Source: Lachancea thermotolerans CBS 6340 (lineage: Eukaryota > Ascomycota > Saccharomycetes > Saccharomycetales > Saccharomycetaceae). From it: 64,000 nucleotides of DNA. This document shows, piece after piece, positions 40,081 through 49,666 of the stretch. The translations under genes and the position numbers were made by a program. Each line of letters begins with the position of its first letter. Position 1 is the first letter of the stretch. The notes below the pieces were generated by a model that saw only the letters and a list, made by a program, of their open reading frames with translations, made no database searches and was not told the DNA's origin. The stretch spans positions 62,001-126,000 of the forward strand of contig NC_013079.1 of NCBI RefSeq assembly GCF_000142805.1, given 5' to 3'.

Positions 40081-41367
40081 TTCTGATATTCTATATACTA
40101 TTATTAAATGTTAATTCAAGGGAAGAAGCAGGACTGAAACAATTTTTTGTCGACAGCCAATTATTGGTGCTGTGGTCGGCTGCTGTTTCTCTCTTTTCAT
40201 GCGTCAGCTCTCCCTCGAGATTGTCGCAAGGTTCTCAAGATATCAGATATTTATGGCAGTGAATATACTACCATTTTTAAGATTGGAAATAGTTGCTCTA
40301 TCTATGTTAGCTCTACTGCTTCCGCAAATTATTGGCCCCAAGCACTTGCGACCTTTCAGCTCTGAAGAGGTTTAAAAGCCAGAATTCCTTTAACTACATC
40401 TACAAAGTGGTGTTCTCGCTCTCCGAAGAAACTTTTAACTTGGACAAACGAATGAAGACCAGAGACCAGAAAACAGGTTGATTTACAAGACTAATGGAGT
40501 TTTTCGACCTTACAAGGTGTTTAGCAAGCTGGGGGTCCGCAACAAATGGCTCCACGTTATTACTATGGATCAATGCTCGTTTAAAATTTAATTTAACCGC
40601 AGCCAAGCATAGTTACTAGGTAGAGGCCCTAGCATCCATTTTTGTCGTTGAATGAAGATAGGAAATAATAATCGCTTGGAATAAACTCGAACTCTTGAGA
40701 TGTATAGCATTTTCGAGGCTAAACATAATGCAATTTACCAAAATAATGGCAGCGAGGCAGGTGGTAAGGAGATTCTTCTGCGAAGGCAATTCGAGACGCG
40801 AGGTACAAATAATGTCCTAACCCTGTCTTATTTAAAGGAATCTTCAACACCAATGTTTACGCTCAATACCAAAGTTTCGAAGACGAGGCTAATGTTACAG
40901 AGTATTTCTATGCCTGTCCAAAAGGGGATTGATTTTGCCACTAAATTGTCCATAGACCTCTCATTATGGCAGACGTCTATCCGAGTTCTTGGACACTCAT
41001 TGCTTATAGAAATATCAACAGCAGGTCCCCGTGCGCCGTGGCATGCTGACTTAAGTTCAAGACACCAAGAAAGTAAGTTTGAACAAAAAACTGTGAAGCC
41101 GGTTCGACCTCGAATTTGAAGCACACAGCCATGAACTACGCATGTTAGATTGGAAAAGTGGTATAGAAGGAGGATAGTTCCTTTGTAGCTTCTCAAAGAA
41201 CTGACACGTTTGCTTTAGCTGCTGATCCTCACGTTTTCACTGGAGGTTTAAGTATCTGCAAAAAAATAGCGATAGCGAAAAATCTTTAAACAACCAAAAA
41301 CTAGTACAGTACTTCCATCAATTGAAGCACTCCCGCTGTAACTCTCATATCCGATCAAATCCTCACA
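40081..41367. other. FRE-TIM10 intergenic region with no supported gene
   Basis: About 1.3 kb. The longest ATG-initiated frame (40700-41119, 139 codons, plus strand) and an overlapping minus-strand frame (40828-41196, no ATG start) have no recognisable content. A protein-like stretch in another plus frame (about 40830-40950, including NVYAQYQSFEDEANVTEYFY) is interrupted by stops. It may be a decayed host gene, but I cannot name it. Confidence 0.4.
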
Positions 41368-41649
41368 ATGTCATTCCTGGGCTTCGGCGGACAACCACAG
41401 TTAAACTCTCAACAGAAGATCAGCGCAGCTGAAGCAGAGCTAGACCTCGTCACAGACATGTTTAACAAGCTAGTTGACAACTGTCACAAAAAGTGCGTCC
41501 AAACCTCATACAGCGAAGGTGACCTGAACAAGAATGAGTCATCCTGCATTGACCGTTGCGTCGCAAAGTACTTCGAGACCAATGTCAAGGTTGGAGAAAA
41601 CATGCAAAAAATGGGCAACGCTTTCGCTGGTGGTCCAGGCAGAGTCTAA
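41368..41649 (+). CDS. TIM10: Mitochondrial intermembrane-space chaperone Tim10
   Basis: The 93-aa protein is Tim10 (Mrs11), which with Tim9 forms the hexameric chaperone that escorts carrier proteins to the TIM22 translocase. The twin CX3C motif is complete: Cys39/Cys43 (CHKKC) and Cys60/Cys64 (CIDRC), the disulfides formed by Mia40. The start [18 protein letters not shown] and length match S. cerevisiae Tim10 (93 aa). In S. cerevisiae it is YHR005C-A next to GPA1; here CYT2 sits between the two. Confidence 0.97.
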   Translation: MSFLGFGGQPQLNSQQKISAAEAELDLVTDMFNKLVDNCHKKCVQTSYSEGDLNKNESSCIDRCVAKYFETNVKVGENMQKMGNAFAGGPGRV

Positions 41650-41756
41650 GATGCAAAACCGCAAATGCTTCTCGTGTTCTTGTGTATAGTGAATTTGAAT
41701 TCAAATAAAGTTAAAGATGTATTTACAGGATTGGCGGTGATCTGGACTTTACGGCA

Positions 41757-42485
41757 CTAAAGCCCTAGCATTTTTTTGCAGCGCAGCAGGATACCTTCCT
41801 TGCTGTTTAGCTTTGGCCGGACATCCAGATAGACGCTGGGGCCGCCGGTCGTATCGCTGCTATAAAAGTCGATCACGTAGTCCACGTCTTTGCCGCACCG
41901 ATTGACCGTCCAGTCGTGGCGGTCAAAGGGCTTGGAATAACCCAAGATGCTACTGCGGAACCACGCACGGGGCGTCAACTTCTTAGAGTCTCCCTTGAAA
42001 CTTGTCAATTGGACTCCGCCACACTCTTCACCTCCTTGGCCCTTTTCCCATAACCTTATGTAGTTCCACACTCGCTCATTGACTTGGTTATGAATGGGCA
42101 CCACCGTCTTCATGTCATCAGAGTTAGGGTTCCACTGCTTCCGCAGCATCGCTTCGAAGAACTGTTTTTGTGAAGGATAGACCCAGTGCTGGCCCTCTGT
42201 TCCTGTACGCGGGATGCTCGAGACCTCGCGTTCTGTTGGCAGCTTGACATCGGTCTTGTACTGCGGGGTATTAGGAATTTGGTCTGAGGTACATTCCACT
42301 GCTTCTGGAGCGTTGGAGGCTTCTGCCTGCTGTAGCCAAACTTTTCTGGCATCATGGTTTACAGGACAGCTTTCTTTGGCAGCTGCGTCTGCCCCTTCGG
42401 CTCCGTCGGTTTTACTCATGTTCTTTAGCCATGCCTCCCGCGCGGTATGATCGACAGGGCATGTACTCTCAGTTTCGGAGCCCAT
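41757..42485 (-). CDS. CYT2: Cytochrome c1 haem lyase
   Basis: The 242-aa protein is a holocytochrome-c-synthase-family enzyme. [56 protein letters not shown] and [16 protein letters not shown] match Cyt2, which attaches haem to cytochrome c1 in the intermembrane space, better than Cyc3. The haem-regulatory Cys-Pro motif appears twice (Cys9-Pro10 and Cys40-Pro41), each in a related 14-residue unit ([14 protein letters not shown] and [14 protein letters not shown]). As I recall, S. cerevisiae Cyt2 has one such unit, so this looks like an internal duplication. The location beside SRX1 and CAB3 matches YKL087C. The start is the ATG at 42485. Confidence 0.92.
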   Translation of the reverse strand: MGSETESTCPVDHTAREAWLKNMSKTDGAEGADAAAKESCPVNHDARKVWLQQAEASNAPEAVECTSDQIPNTPQYKTDVKLPTEREVSSIPRTGTEGQHWVYPSQKQFFEAMLRKQWNPNSDDMKTVVPIHNQVNERVWNYIRLWEKGQGGEECGGVQLTSFKGDSKKLTPRAWFRSSILGYSKPFDRHDWTVNRCGKDVDYVIDFYSSDTTGGPSVYLDVRPKLNSKEGILLRCKKMLGL

Positions 42486-42967
42486 TCTCTACTTTAAAGG
42501 CGATCTTTTTCCAGCTACTATGGTACTAAAAACCAGCGCAGGCACTTGGCTAAGGTCTGTGTTGATTTTAATAGACTTCTTTAAAGTTCGCATCGCTAAT
42601 AGGATTTTATTGTAATAAATCTACAATTAAAAACCGAAAGAATATCAGATCAACAAAGATTCGCAAAATCGGTAACCTAAGTCAATAAACATGAAGGCAT
42701 CCCACGGCCTAATGGTTACCATTGAGTCCATTTCTCTTAATATTACAGATTGAGCGTTGTCTTCACTCCGGAATGGGTATTACTTGGGCTCGAACCTGCA
42801 ACACAGGAAACCTCAAAAAGGTTGTGGGGCCCGCAGACGTGATACGACAGACTAAGAGTTTAAGAGCTCGGGAGCAAAGAGCTCTACTGGGCGGAGCATA
42901 TGAATTTTAAGCCTGAAGCGTAGGGTGAAGTTGGAACAGCCCACAACTTTGTTCGAAGCACAGGAGA
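42486..42967. other. Divergent CYT2-GPA1 promoter region
   Basis: About 480 bp. It carries a 7-bp inverted repeat, GGTAACC (42671-42677) and GGTTACC (42714-42720). I looked for the pheromone-response element TGAAACA and a clear a1-alpha2 operator and saw neither. Confidence 0.5.
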
Positions 42968-44293
42968 ATGGGTTGCGCCGCAAGTACGGCCCTTTCCGCA
43001 GATGAGCAGGACCCGTTCTTGCAAAGCAAACGGGCCAACGACATGGTAGAGCGCTCCTTGCAAATGCAGAAGCACAAGGAGAAAAAAGAGATCAAACTTT
43101 TGCTGCTGGGAGCTGGAGAATCGGGAAAGTCAACGGTTTTGAAGCAATTGCGCTTGCTACACCAAGGCGGGTTTGGAAATCAGGAACGCGTGCAATATAC
43201 TCAGGTGATCTGGGCAGATGCCGTTCAGTCTATGAAAATATTGATCATTCAGGCGCGCAAGCTGGGAATTCCTCTCGACTGTGACAACCCGGAGACCAAT
43301 CGACATTTGTTCGAGCAGAAAAGGTTACTACTTCGCGCTCGGCCGCTGGAGCACATCGATGCTAGCCTGGCGGGTGGCTCTGGTTTCCTAAACGACTATG
43401 TACTCAAGTACTCTGAGACTAGCGAAAACAAGCGGCGCACCAAAAGCACGGGCCGCGCTCAGGCGTTTCAGGGTCTTGAGGATGGTGACACTTTCAACCT
43501 GCAGGAGCTTTCCGAGGGCCTTAGTGAAGATGGCACGAATTCAGCGCTCGCGCAAAGTCAAAATGTTGCCACACGTTCAGTTAGCAGTCAGCAAATTGCA
43601 GACGCAATCTCAGAATTGTGGAAACACGACCGCGGGGTTCGGCAGTGCTTCGCGCGTTCCAACGAGTTCCAGCTTGAGAGTTCGGCGGAATATTACTTCG
43701 AACACATTCACAACTTTGCAAACCCGACATACGTGTGCTCGGACGAAGACATACTTAAAGGCCGAATCAAAACAACGGGGATCACCGAAACCGCGTTCAA
43801 CATTGGATCGACTAACTTCAAGGTTTTGGATGCAGGCGGACAACGATCCGAGCGGCGCAAATGGATTCATTGTTTCCAAGACATTACAGCAGTGCTGTTT
43901 GTTTTGGCAGTGAGCGAGTACGACCAGATGCTCTTTGAGGATGAACGTGTGAACCGAATGCACGAGTCTATTATGCTTTTCAACACGCTGCTGAATTCCA
44001 AGTGGTTTTCCAACACGCCTTTCATCTTGTTCCTGAATAAAACTGACATTTTCAAAGAGAAGTTGACGCGCTCGCCCATCCGGCAATACTTTCCAGAATA
44101 CCAGGGCCGCGTGGGCGATGTTGATGCTGGGCTCAAGTACTTTGAGAGTATTTTTCTGAGCCTGAACAAGACTGGTAGGCCCGTTTACGTGCATAGGACG
44201 TGCGCTACTGACACTCAGAGCATGCGCTTCGTGCTCACCGCCGTGGCGGATCTCATAATACAGCAGAACCTCAAGAAGAGCGGCATATTGTGA
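42968..44293 (+). CDS. GPA1: Heterotrimeric G-protein alpha subunit of the mating pathway
   Basis: The 441-aa protein is Gpa1, which binds the pheromone receptor and holds Ste4/Ste18 until GTP exchange. MGCAAS carries the N-myristoylation glycine and palmitoylated Cys3. P-loop GAGESGKST is at residues 48-56, switch I region RIKTTGITETAFNIG, switch II DAGGQRSER near 288-296, NKTD near 357 and TCATDT near the end; the tail is NLKKSGIL. The insertion typical of yeast Gpa1 (about residues 145-210) is present but shorter, which explains 441 instead of 472 aa. In S. cerevisiae this is YHR005C, adjacent to TIM10. Confidence 0.97.
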   Translation: MGCAASTALSADEQDPFLQSKRANDMVERSLQMQKHKEKKEIKLLLLGAGESGKSTVLKQLRLLHQGGFGNQERVQYTQVIWADAVQSMKILIIQARKLGIPLDCDNPETNRHLFEQKRLLLRARPLEHIDASLAGGSGFLNDYVLKYSETSENKRRTKSTGRAQAFQGLEDGDTFNLQELSEGLSEDGTNSALAQSQNVATRSVSSQQIADAISELWKHDRGVRQCFARSNEFQLESSAEYYFEHIHNFANPTYVCSDEDILKGRIKTTGITETAFNIGSTNFKVLDAGGQRSERRKWIHCFQDITAVLFVLAVSEYDQMLFEDERVNRMHESIMLFNTLLNSKWFSNTPFILFLNKTDIFKEKLTRSPIRQYFPEYQGRVGDVDAGLKYFESIFLSLNKTGRPVYVHRTCATDTQSMRFVLTAVADLIIQQNLKKSGIL

Positions 44294-44329
44294 GCTACGG
44301 ACCCGCTGCCGCGGCGCGGCTTGGGTGCT

Positions 44330-44401
44330 GTTGACTAAGCGTCATCTCTCTATACGACGGACGTCTAGAACCCAGCGTCTCACTAAGCGACCTTAGTCAA
44401 C
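44330..44401 (+). promoter_or_regulatory. Inverted pair of Yap1-type sites upstream of SRX1
   Basis: GTTGACTAAG (44330-44339) and its exact complement CTTAGTCAAC (44392-44401) face each other across 52 bp. They contain TGACTAA and TTAGTCA, forms of the Yap1 response element, 84-155 bp before the SRX1 ATG. In S. cerevisiae SRX1 is induced by peroxide through Yap1 and Skn7. Confidence 0.65.
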
Positions 44402-44484
44402 ATTGCGCCCTTGAGAACGATGTATAAAAGCAAGCGCGACGCGGGCTCGTAGGCTCCCAAGATCGAGTTTGGCCATCCCCAAAG

Positions 44485-44904
44485 ATGTCAATCCAAACAG
44501 GCGGACTCAACAAAATCAGTGAAATTCCACTCTCTCAGATCAGGAGGCCCATCGCCCCAGTCCTGGACTTCCAGAAAATCGACGCGATGGTGTCCACTAT
44601 GAAGGGCGTTCCAGAGGCGAGCAAAACCTGCACTATAGAGGAAGCCTCGAAAATGGACGGGCAGCTGCCTCCAATCGACGTTGTGTGCGTCCGGCATAAC
44701 GGCCAGAACTTCTACTTTGGCTTCGGGGGCTGCCACCGCTTCCAGGCTTACGAGCGCATTCGCGACCAAACTGGAAAAGACGTGCTCGTGCGCTGCAAGG
44801 TCATTCCCGCGACGAAGGACCAGCTGAAACTGTACGTGGGAAGCTCGGTGGACGACATGTTCGGCACCATCGACAACGAGGCTAGCAGGGAGGCCCGCCA
44901 ATGA
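44485..44904 (+). CDS. SRX1: Sulfiredoxin
   Basis: The 139-aa protein reduces cysteine-sulfinic acid in hyperoxidised peroxiredoxin Tsa1, using ATP and a thiol. The catalytic FGGCHR motif is at residues 80-85 with Cys83. The ParB-like core is otherwise clear: IPLSQIRRPIAPVLDFQKIDAMVSTM (a conserved substrate and ATP-binding block at about 14-39), LPPIDVVCV and VRCKVIPATKDQLKLYVGSSVD. It is slightly longer than S. cerevisiae Srx1 (127 aa) through its C-terminal tail. Paired Yap1-type sites precede it. YKL086W matches the position. Confidence 0.96.
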   Translation: MSIQTGGLNKISEIPLSQIRRPIAPVLDFQKIDAMVSTMKGVPEASKTCTIEEASKMDGQLPPIDVVCVRHNGQNFYFGFGGCHRFQAYERIRDQTGKDVLVRCKVIPATKDQLKLYVGSSVDDMFGTIDNEASREARQ

Positions 44905-45661
44905 GCGCGTCCAGTCGCCTCCCTCCGTGCACGGAATGTAGCATATATACTTTAACGATTTAACGAGTTGGACCACCAACTGGCGCAGCTGGTATAGCCT
45001 GCGCACACTGGCTATTCGACCTATTCGTGGCTGAATCAGCAGTGCTGATTCAGCAGGGCCCCTTCAAGTTCGCAGACCACGTGCATCAAACACTTCCAGC
45101 TTAACACAGTCACGCGACCAACTGAAGTCTGAATGCTAGCCTAATTCAAAAGGTTGAGTGCTAGCCACTTGTGCTTGCACGGAAGACGGGTGCTTCCCCT
45201 CTTCCTATCTTCGGGACCTGTCTTGGCACGAAGTTTGCATCGGCTGGTGTTGTGCGTCCCTGCGCCTTTCTACGTAATCTTGCCTTGCTAAAGCATAGCC
45301 CATGCAAAAATTCAAGGGCTTGAAAGCTAAAGCCACGCCCGGCCATCGGAAGACGCCGTGCGAAGAACCTGTTTCGCCGCGTTAAGGCGCATGCAAACCT
45401 GCGCCTTCTTCGGATTCTCACGTATTTTTCTTACCCGACGGCCATTCCATGCCTGTGTCCGCTCTCGTGACCATGTGGCTGAAAGGCGGTACTGCTAGCA
45501 GTGTACTTAGATAATAACAGCCAAGGCGACCTTTAAGCCTCGATTTGGTGTATAGCGGACTTCTGTTTGCATAAATAGGCTGCGTTTTGGATCATTTTCA
45601 GTAAAGGGATACATTCACTAACCAATACCACAACTTACACAACCAATTGAAGTGATATACT
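44905..45661. other. Region between SRX1 and an unrecognised gene, with a long palindrome
   Basis: About 760 bp. Its main feature is a 25-nt palindrome at 45030-45054. Beyond it I see no gene. An 86-codon minus-strand frame at 45161-45421 has no recognisable content. Confidence 0.5.
45030..45054. repeat. Near-perfect 25-nt palindrome
   Basis: The arm GCTGAATCAGCA (45030-45041) and its exact complement TGCTGATTCAGC (45043-45054) are separated by one G. It contains TGAATCA and TGATTCA, each one base from the Gcn4/AP-1 heptamer TGASTCA. It could form a hairpin or bind a dimer; neither is shown. Confidence 0.9.
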
Positions 45662-46555
45662 ATGGGCTCCACTCCTAGCAAGCCAATAACACAACACACA
45701 GCAGACGTGCCGCCTTCGCTGCGGTTCTGCAGAGAAAGACATATGGTACTTGCGTCGGTATTCTACAAGACGCGGTCTTTGATGTGTTTCCCCACTCAAC
45801 ACTCGTTTGAGAAGTTTCTGAGTAACAGCCGGAAAATTCGGGCGGAGGACGACGGCATGGGCGTGCCCAGCCTGGTACTCGAAGACCCGTACCTCCTGTC
45901 ACGGGTGTTCAAGGGCGATGGGGTACGATACCGGATCTACAAGTACGTGCTGTGCTCGGCCTCAGACCCGCTGCCGCACCCCAGCTGCTCGGTCGTGTCG
46001 CAGGCCGACGACCGGATCATATACAAAATGCCGTTCTGCGAGGTGTACAAGGCGGTCCACGGCGGGCTACAGCCGGGATACAGGCTAGTTTTCTATACGC
46101 CGGACGGCTCACTGAACGTGGACCTCATCAAGCACCGCACTTCTTTCGACATGGACTCCCAGTTGGGCGAGTGGAACGTGAAGTGGGTTCGCAAGGCCAG
46201 GTCCCTGCTTCTTCCCGACAAATTCGAGCTGTTGGTCGTGGGCTCTGTGGCGCCACCACCTCCGACCACCGCGGGAGCGCCTGGTGCTCACCGCTCGGCC
46301 GCATACGCGGCAACGCGCGCCTCGGGGGCCGCAGTGTGGGCTAGGTACAAAGACACGGATACCGCGTTTCTGCCCAAGATCACCAGAAAGCTTGCTTCTT
46401 TAAACGTGGGTGAGATCGAGATTGAGTCCAACGCTGCTTCCTACGGGCTAGACGAGATTCCGTGGTACACGCAAGTGATTGCATGCATGTCGCTTGTAAT
46501 TTGCACCCTGCAGCAAGACCGCAAAGAGAAAAGGAGACGCAACAACTCGATGTAG
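45662..46555 (+). CDS. Unrecognised 297-aa protein, candidate N-myristoylation
   Basis: I do not recognise this family. The protein begins MGSTPSKP, with Gly2 and Ser6 in the myristoylation pattern (MGxxxS). Residues about 25-200 look like one folded domain: LVLEDPYLLSRVFKGDGVRYRIYK, then IIYKMPFCEVYKAVHGGL, LVFYTPDGSLNVDLIKHRTSFDMDS and GEWNVKWVRKARSLLLPDKFELLVV. This alternating strand pattern vaguely recalls the tubby C-terminal-like (LURP-one) fold, which I offer only as a guess. A Pro/Ala linker follows, then a short hydrophobic stretch (WYTQVIACMSLVICTL, about 268-283) and a basic tail. The start is the ATG at 45662. It lies between SRX1 and MDH1, which are adjacent in S. cerevisiae. 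Confidence 0.78.
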   Translation: MGSTPSKPITQHTADVPPSLRFCRERHMVLASVFYKTRSLMCFPTQHSFEKFLSNSRKIRAEDDGMGVPSLVLEDPYLLSRVFKGDGVRYRIYKYVLCSASDPLPHPSCSVVSQADDRIIYKMPFCEVYKAVHGGLQPGYRLVFYTPDGSLNVDLIKHRTSFDMDSQLGEWNVKWVRKARSLLLPDKFELLVVGSVAPPPPTTAGAPGAHRSAAYAATRASGAAVWARYKDTDTAFLPKITRKLASLNVGEIEIESNAASYGLDEIPWYTQVIACMSLVICTLQQDRKEKRRRNNSM

Positions 46556-48531
46556 CGTGTCGTCTTTCAGGGCGGCGGACGCTGCACACATTCCCGCGAA
46601 GCGTGGGCTTGAGCATGGTCCTACGGCCCTCGGAGGTCGTTTTATGTCCTTCGGACCCTTTTAATTATTAATAAGTGTACTTCTATTAAGAATCGGCTTG
46701 CACGGCTTAGGCCGCACTGAGCTTTGCCAACGGACCAGGGCAAGGCCCTGATGACTATGTCAAGTTATACCGGCGCCAAGGCTGACGCCACACGTGCTGG
46801 TCGCATACCGAGATTATTGTCACAGCGCGCAGAGCAACGGCAGCCTTTTCGGGGCCTTGTGCGGGAGCTTTATGGTTTGAGGGCACGAAAACGGGAAGCG
46901 CAACCCGAAAAAGTGCGTGCGACAGCTACTCGGTTCTAGACAGGCCTGATCGCTGCCTCAAGCTTTAGCACCTCGGCAGGTTAGTGTCACGTGACCGGCT
47001 CTAATGGCGCCAGGTTCGACTAAGCATCTGAAGCTTCGCGTCAGCTATGGTCTAGAAGCTGCCACCGGGATATTGCGGCTGGGCAACACTGAATGCTGCT
47101 CGACACGACACTCGTGTAACAGCACCGTCCTCTGCGGTCGAATCGCGAAATAATCCAGGCCGTCGCGCTTGCCGAATATTTACATAGCATACAAGGGCGC
47201 TGCGCGTAGCGTGTACGCCAACCGTTTTCCGCCTATTTCAAAGAAAAACGGGTGTATCTACGACATCTTTATTGGCACCTGTTTGTCGTAGGTTTCTTGA
47301 ATAATTTTTCCTCGCTGTCCTGTTATTAATTATTATTATTACATGTCCGAACAAAGCGACCCAAACTCCTGTCTAAAGCGAAGAAATCACGAATCACCGG
47401 AGGTATATTCTTCCTTTCCATACCTCTAACAAACCAGGCCACACTGTCAAAAAAACAATGATTTTCGGTTGTTAACTTAGAAGCTCACAGCGCCGCTGCG
47501 CTAGACTTTCTCCCATACCAATCCGGCGCCTCGGGCCAGAGAGGGGACTTGGCATTCCGGCGTTGGCATTGCAACGTTCGCACCTCGGCCACTTTTCGCC
47601 CCAGCGTCCTCAGAGGCGTAAAAAACCTCGTCCAGGATTTTAACGTCCCAATCAATAAATGTCCTTTCGAGCCCGCAGATTACTCTGCTTCCCCGCTGCA
47701 TCCCAACGTTTTTCGCCCTCAGTAGCGGCTTTAGATAAAACCGGGAAACATCCTTTGGGAAACAAATAGGAAACAAGCGGGAAACAAACCGAAGGCAGCT
47801 GATATCACGTGAACAGAAGTGACCTGATCACGTGACACGCGCCCCTTCAAGCATTTGTTATCATATGCCACGGCTCGCCATGCCTCTCGGGGCTGTGTCT
47901 TTGCCGGCTCTACGGCAACGTCGAGAAGGCGCGCCGCATTCGGAGTATTTGAAACAGCTGCTTATGCGGGCTGTAGCGGCTTGTATTGCGTATTCCAGAA
48001 AGCCGTGCCGAACCTGCATCATTAATGCCGCTCATGTATTACGAATTACTGTCAAGTCCCGCAAATGCAGAGGCGCGGGGACCAGCTGAAATCGGTAGTC
48101 AATAGAGCTCAAATCTCCCCGCAATTGAAGCCCTGGCCGCGCTTTCGGGACCGGCTTCGCACACTGCGGCTCGTTTGAGTTGAATGCTCGTACCAAATGC
48201 TCTCGTCCGCGCTCAAGAATACACCCAACTGCAGGTTATTTAGAGCTAGGTGAGAGTCCTTAGCGTTAATTGGGGCCTGCTGAGCGTCTTCCAGCGGCAG
48301 TCGTGCCCGTCTTGACGCGTTCTTTCGCTTTTACGCTTCTTGTACCGATTCGGCGCCGATTCCCTTTCATGAAAATTGTCCTGTTCATGACCTTCAACAA
48401 ATATATAAAAGGGAAGAAGCAGGAACGTAATTTCGGAGAACAGCGCAATTGCATCTGAACAAGCAGCTTTCACTCGCAAACACGCCTTGCTTCCTTTGCA
48501 ATTCGAAATTCTGCTAACCAAACCCTCTGTA
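46556..48531. other. 2-kb upstream region of MDH1, no gene seen
   Basis: This is the longest non-coding interval. It holds GTCACGTGAC (46986-46995), a GGGAAACA array (47743-47786), two more ATCACGTG sites (47804-47811 and 47827-47834) and TATATAAA (48402-48409), about 125 bp before the MDH1 ATG. Short frames on both strands are not convincing. Regulatory capacity for a carbon-source-controlled gene is the simplest reading. Confidence 0.55.
47743..47786. repeat. Four-copy (A/G)GGAAACA array
   Basis: Copies begin at 47743, 47757, 47768 and 47779 (spacing 14, 11, 11 bp); three are GGGAAACA and one AGGAAACA. Roughly helical phasing suggests a protein-binding array, with two Cbf1-type sites immediately after it. 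The factor is unknown. Confidence 0.7.
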
Positions 48532-49533
48532 ATGTTCGCCAAAGTCGCTAAGCGTGCATTTTCGTCTTCCACAGCAAACCCCTACAAAGTCACGGTGCTG
48601 GGCGCCGGAGGTGGCATTGGCCAACCGCTGTCGCTACTGTTGAAACTGAACCACAAGGTCACCGACCTCAGACTTTACGACCTGAAAGGCGCCGCTGGTG
48701 TCGCCGCCGACTTGTCACACATCCCTACAAACTCCGTCGTGAAAGGGTTTTCGGCGGACGCCCAGGACGGTATCAAGAGCGCGCTAAAAGACACCGACGT
48801 GGTTTTGATCCCTGCAGGTGTTCCAAGAAAGCCTGGTATGACCAGAGACGACCTGTTTTCCATCAACGCCTCCATCGTGCGCGACCTCGCCGCGGCCTGT
48901 GCGGAGAACGCGCCCAACGCCGCGATCCTGGTGATCTCTAACCCAGTGAACTCCACTGTGCCTATCGTCGCCGAGGTGCTGAAATCGAAGGGCGTGTACA
49001 ACCCTAAGAAGCTGTTCGGTGTCACCACCCTTGATGTCATCAGAGCCTCGCGTTTCATTTCCGAGGTCTCCGGCACTAACCCTACCACTGAGAAGGTCAA
49101 CGTCATTGGTGGCCACTCTGGTATTACAATCATCCCCCTAATCTCCCAAACCAAGCACAAACTCATGGACAAGGAGAAGAGAGACGCTCTCATCCACAGA
49201 ATTCAATTCGGCGGTGACGAAGTTGTCAAGGCCAAGAACGGCGCTGGTTCCGCCACTCTGTCCATGGCCCAAGCAGGTGCAAGATTTGCCAACTCTGTTC
49301 TTGCTGGTTTGGAAGGCGAGGCCGATGTTATCGAGCCTTCCTTCGTCGACTCTCCTCTGTTCAAGAGCGAGGGAATTGAGTTCTTTGCTTCTCCTGTGAA
49401 GCTCGGTCCTCAGGGTGTCGAGAAGATCTTCTCTATTGGTGAGATCTCCTCTGAAGAGCAGGAATTGCTTGACAAGTGCAAGGAAACCTTGAAGAAGAAC
49501 ATAGAGAAGGGCACTGCGTTCGTCAAGTCCTAA
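48532..49533 (+). CDS. MDH1: Mitochondrial malate dehydrogenase
   Basis: The 333-aa protein is the matrix TCA-cycle enzyme oxidising malate to oxaloacetate with NAD+. A short presequence ([19 protein letters not shown]) precedes the Rossmann motif [12 protein letters not shown] (glycines at 24-30). Substrate-binding arginines are in [12 protein letters not shown] (Arg99, Arg105) and LDVIRASRF (Asp168, Arg171), and the catalytic His195 is in IGGHSG. Length matches S. cerevisiae Mdh1 (334). The frame continues 15 codons upstream from a TTG; the first ATG (48532) gives the targeting peptide. Codon use looks biased, as for a highly expressed gene. It matches YKL085W and is followed by HOT13. Confidence 0.97.
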   Translation: MFAKVAKRAFSSSTANPYKVTVLGAGGGIGQPLSLLLKLNHKVTDLRLYDLKGAAGVAADLSHIPTNSVVKGFSADAQDGIKSALKDTDVVLIPAGVPRKPGMTRDDLFSINASIVRDLAAACAENAPNAAILVISNPVNSTVPIVAEVLKSKGVYNPKKLFGVTTLDVIRASRFISEVSGTNPTTEKVNVIGGHSGITIIPLISQTKHKLMDKEKRDALIHRIQFGGDEVVKAKNGAGSATLSMAQAGARFANSVLAGLEGEADVIEPSFVDSPLFKSEGIEFFASPVKLGPQGVEKIFSIGEISSEEQELLDKCKETLKKNIEKGTAFVKS

Positions 49534-49666
49534 GCTACGACGCTCGCCAGTCTCCTATTTATATTCAATGATACATAACTAACGATCTGCCTTACTCTTT
49601 TTGCCTCAGTACGTAAGTTGACCACTCACTTTTTCGTAATCACTGCAACCGCTCCTAAAAACGGGA

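Noticed and set aside
42786-42796. GGTTCGAGCCC (minus strand), resembling a tRNA B box
   Set aside because: Flanking bases form no T-stem or acceptor stem, and no anticodon arm can be drawn; it lies in the CYT2-GPA1 promoter.
46746-46950. CTGATGA followed 200 nt later by CTGA, a possible C/D snoRNA
   Set aside because: No terminal stem and no rRNA-complementary guide beside the boxes, in contrast to the TEF4 intron.
46986-47834. RTCACRTG sites as centromere CDEI
   Set aside because: No adjacent AT-rich CDEII or CDEIII was seen; promoter Cbf1-type sites are the simpler reading.
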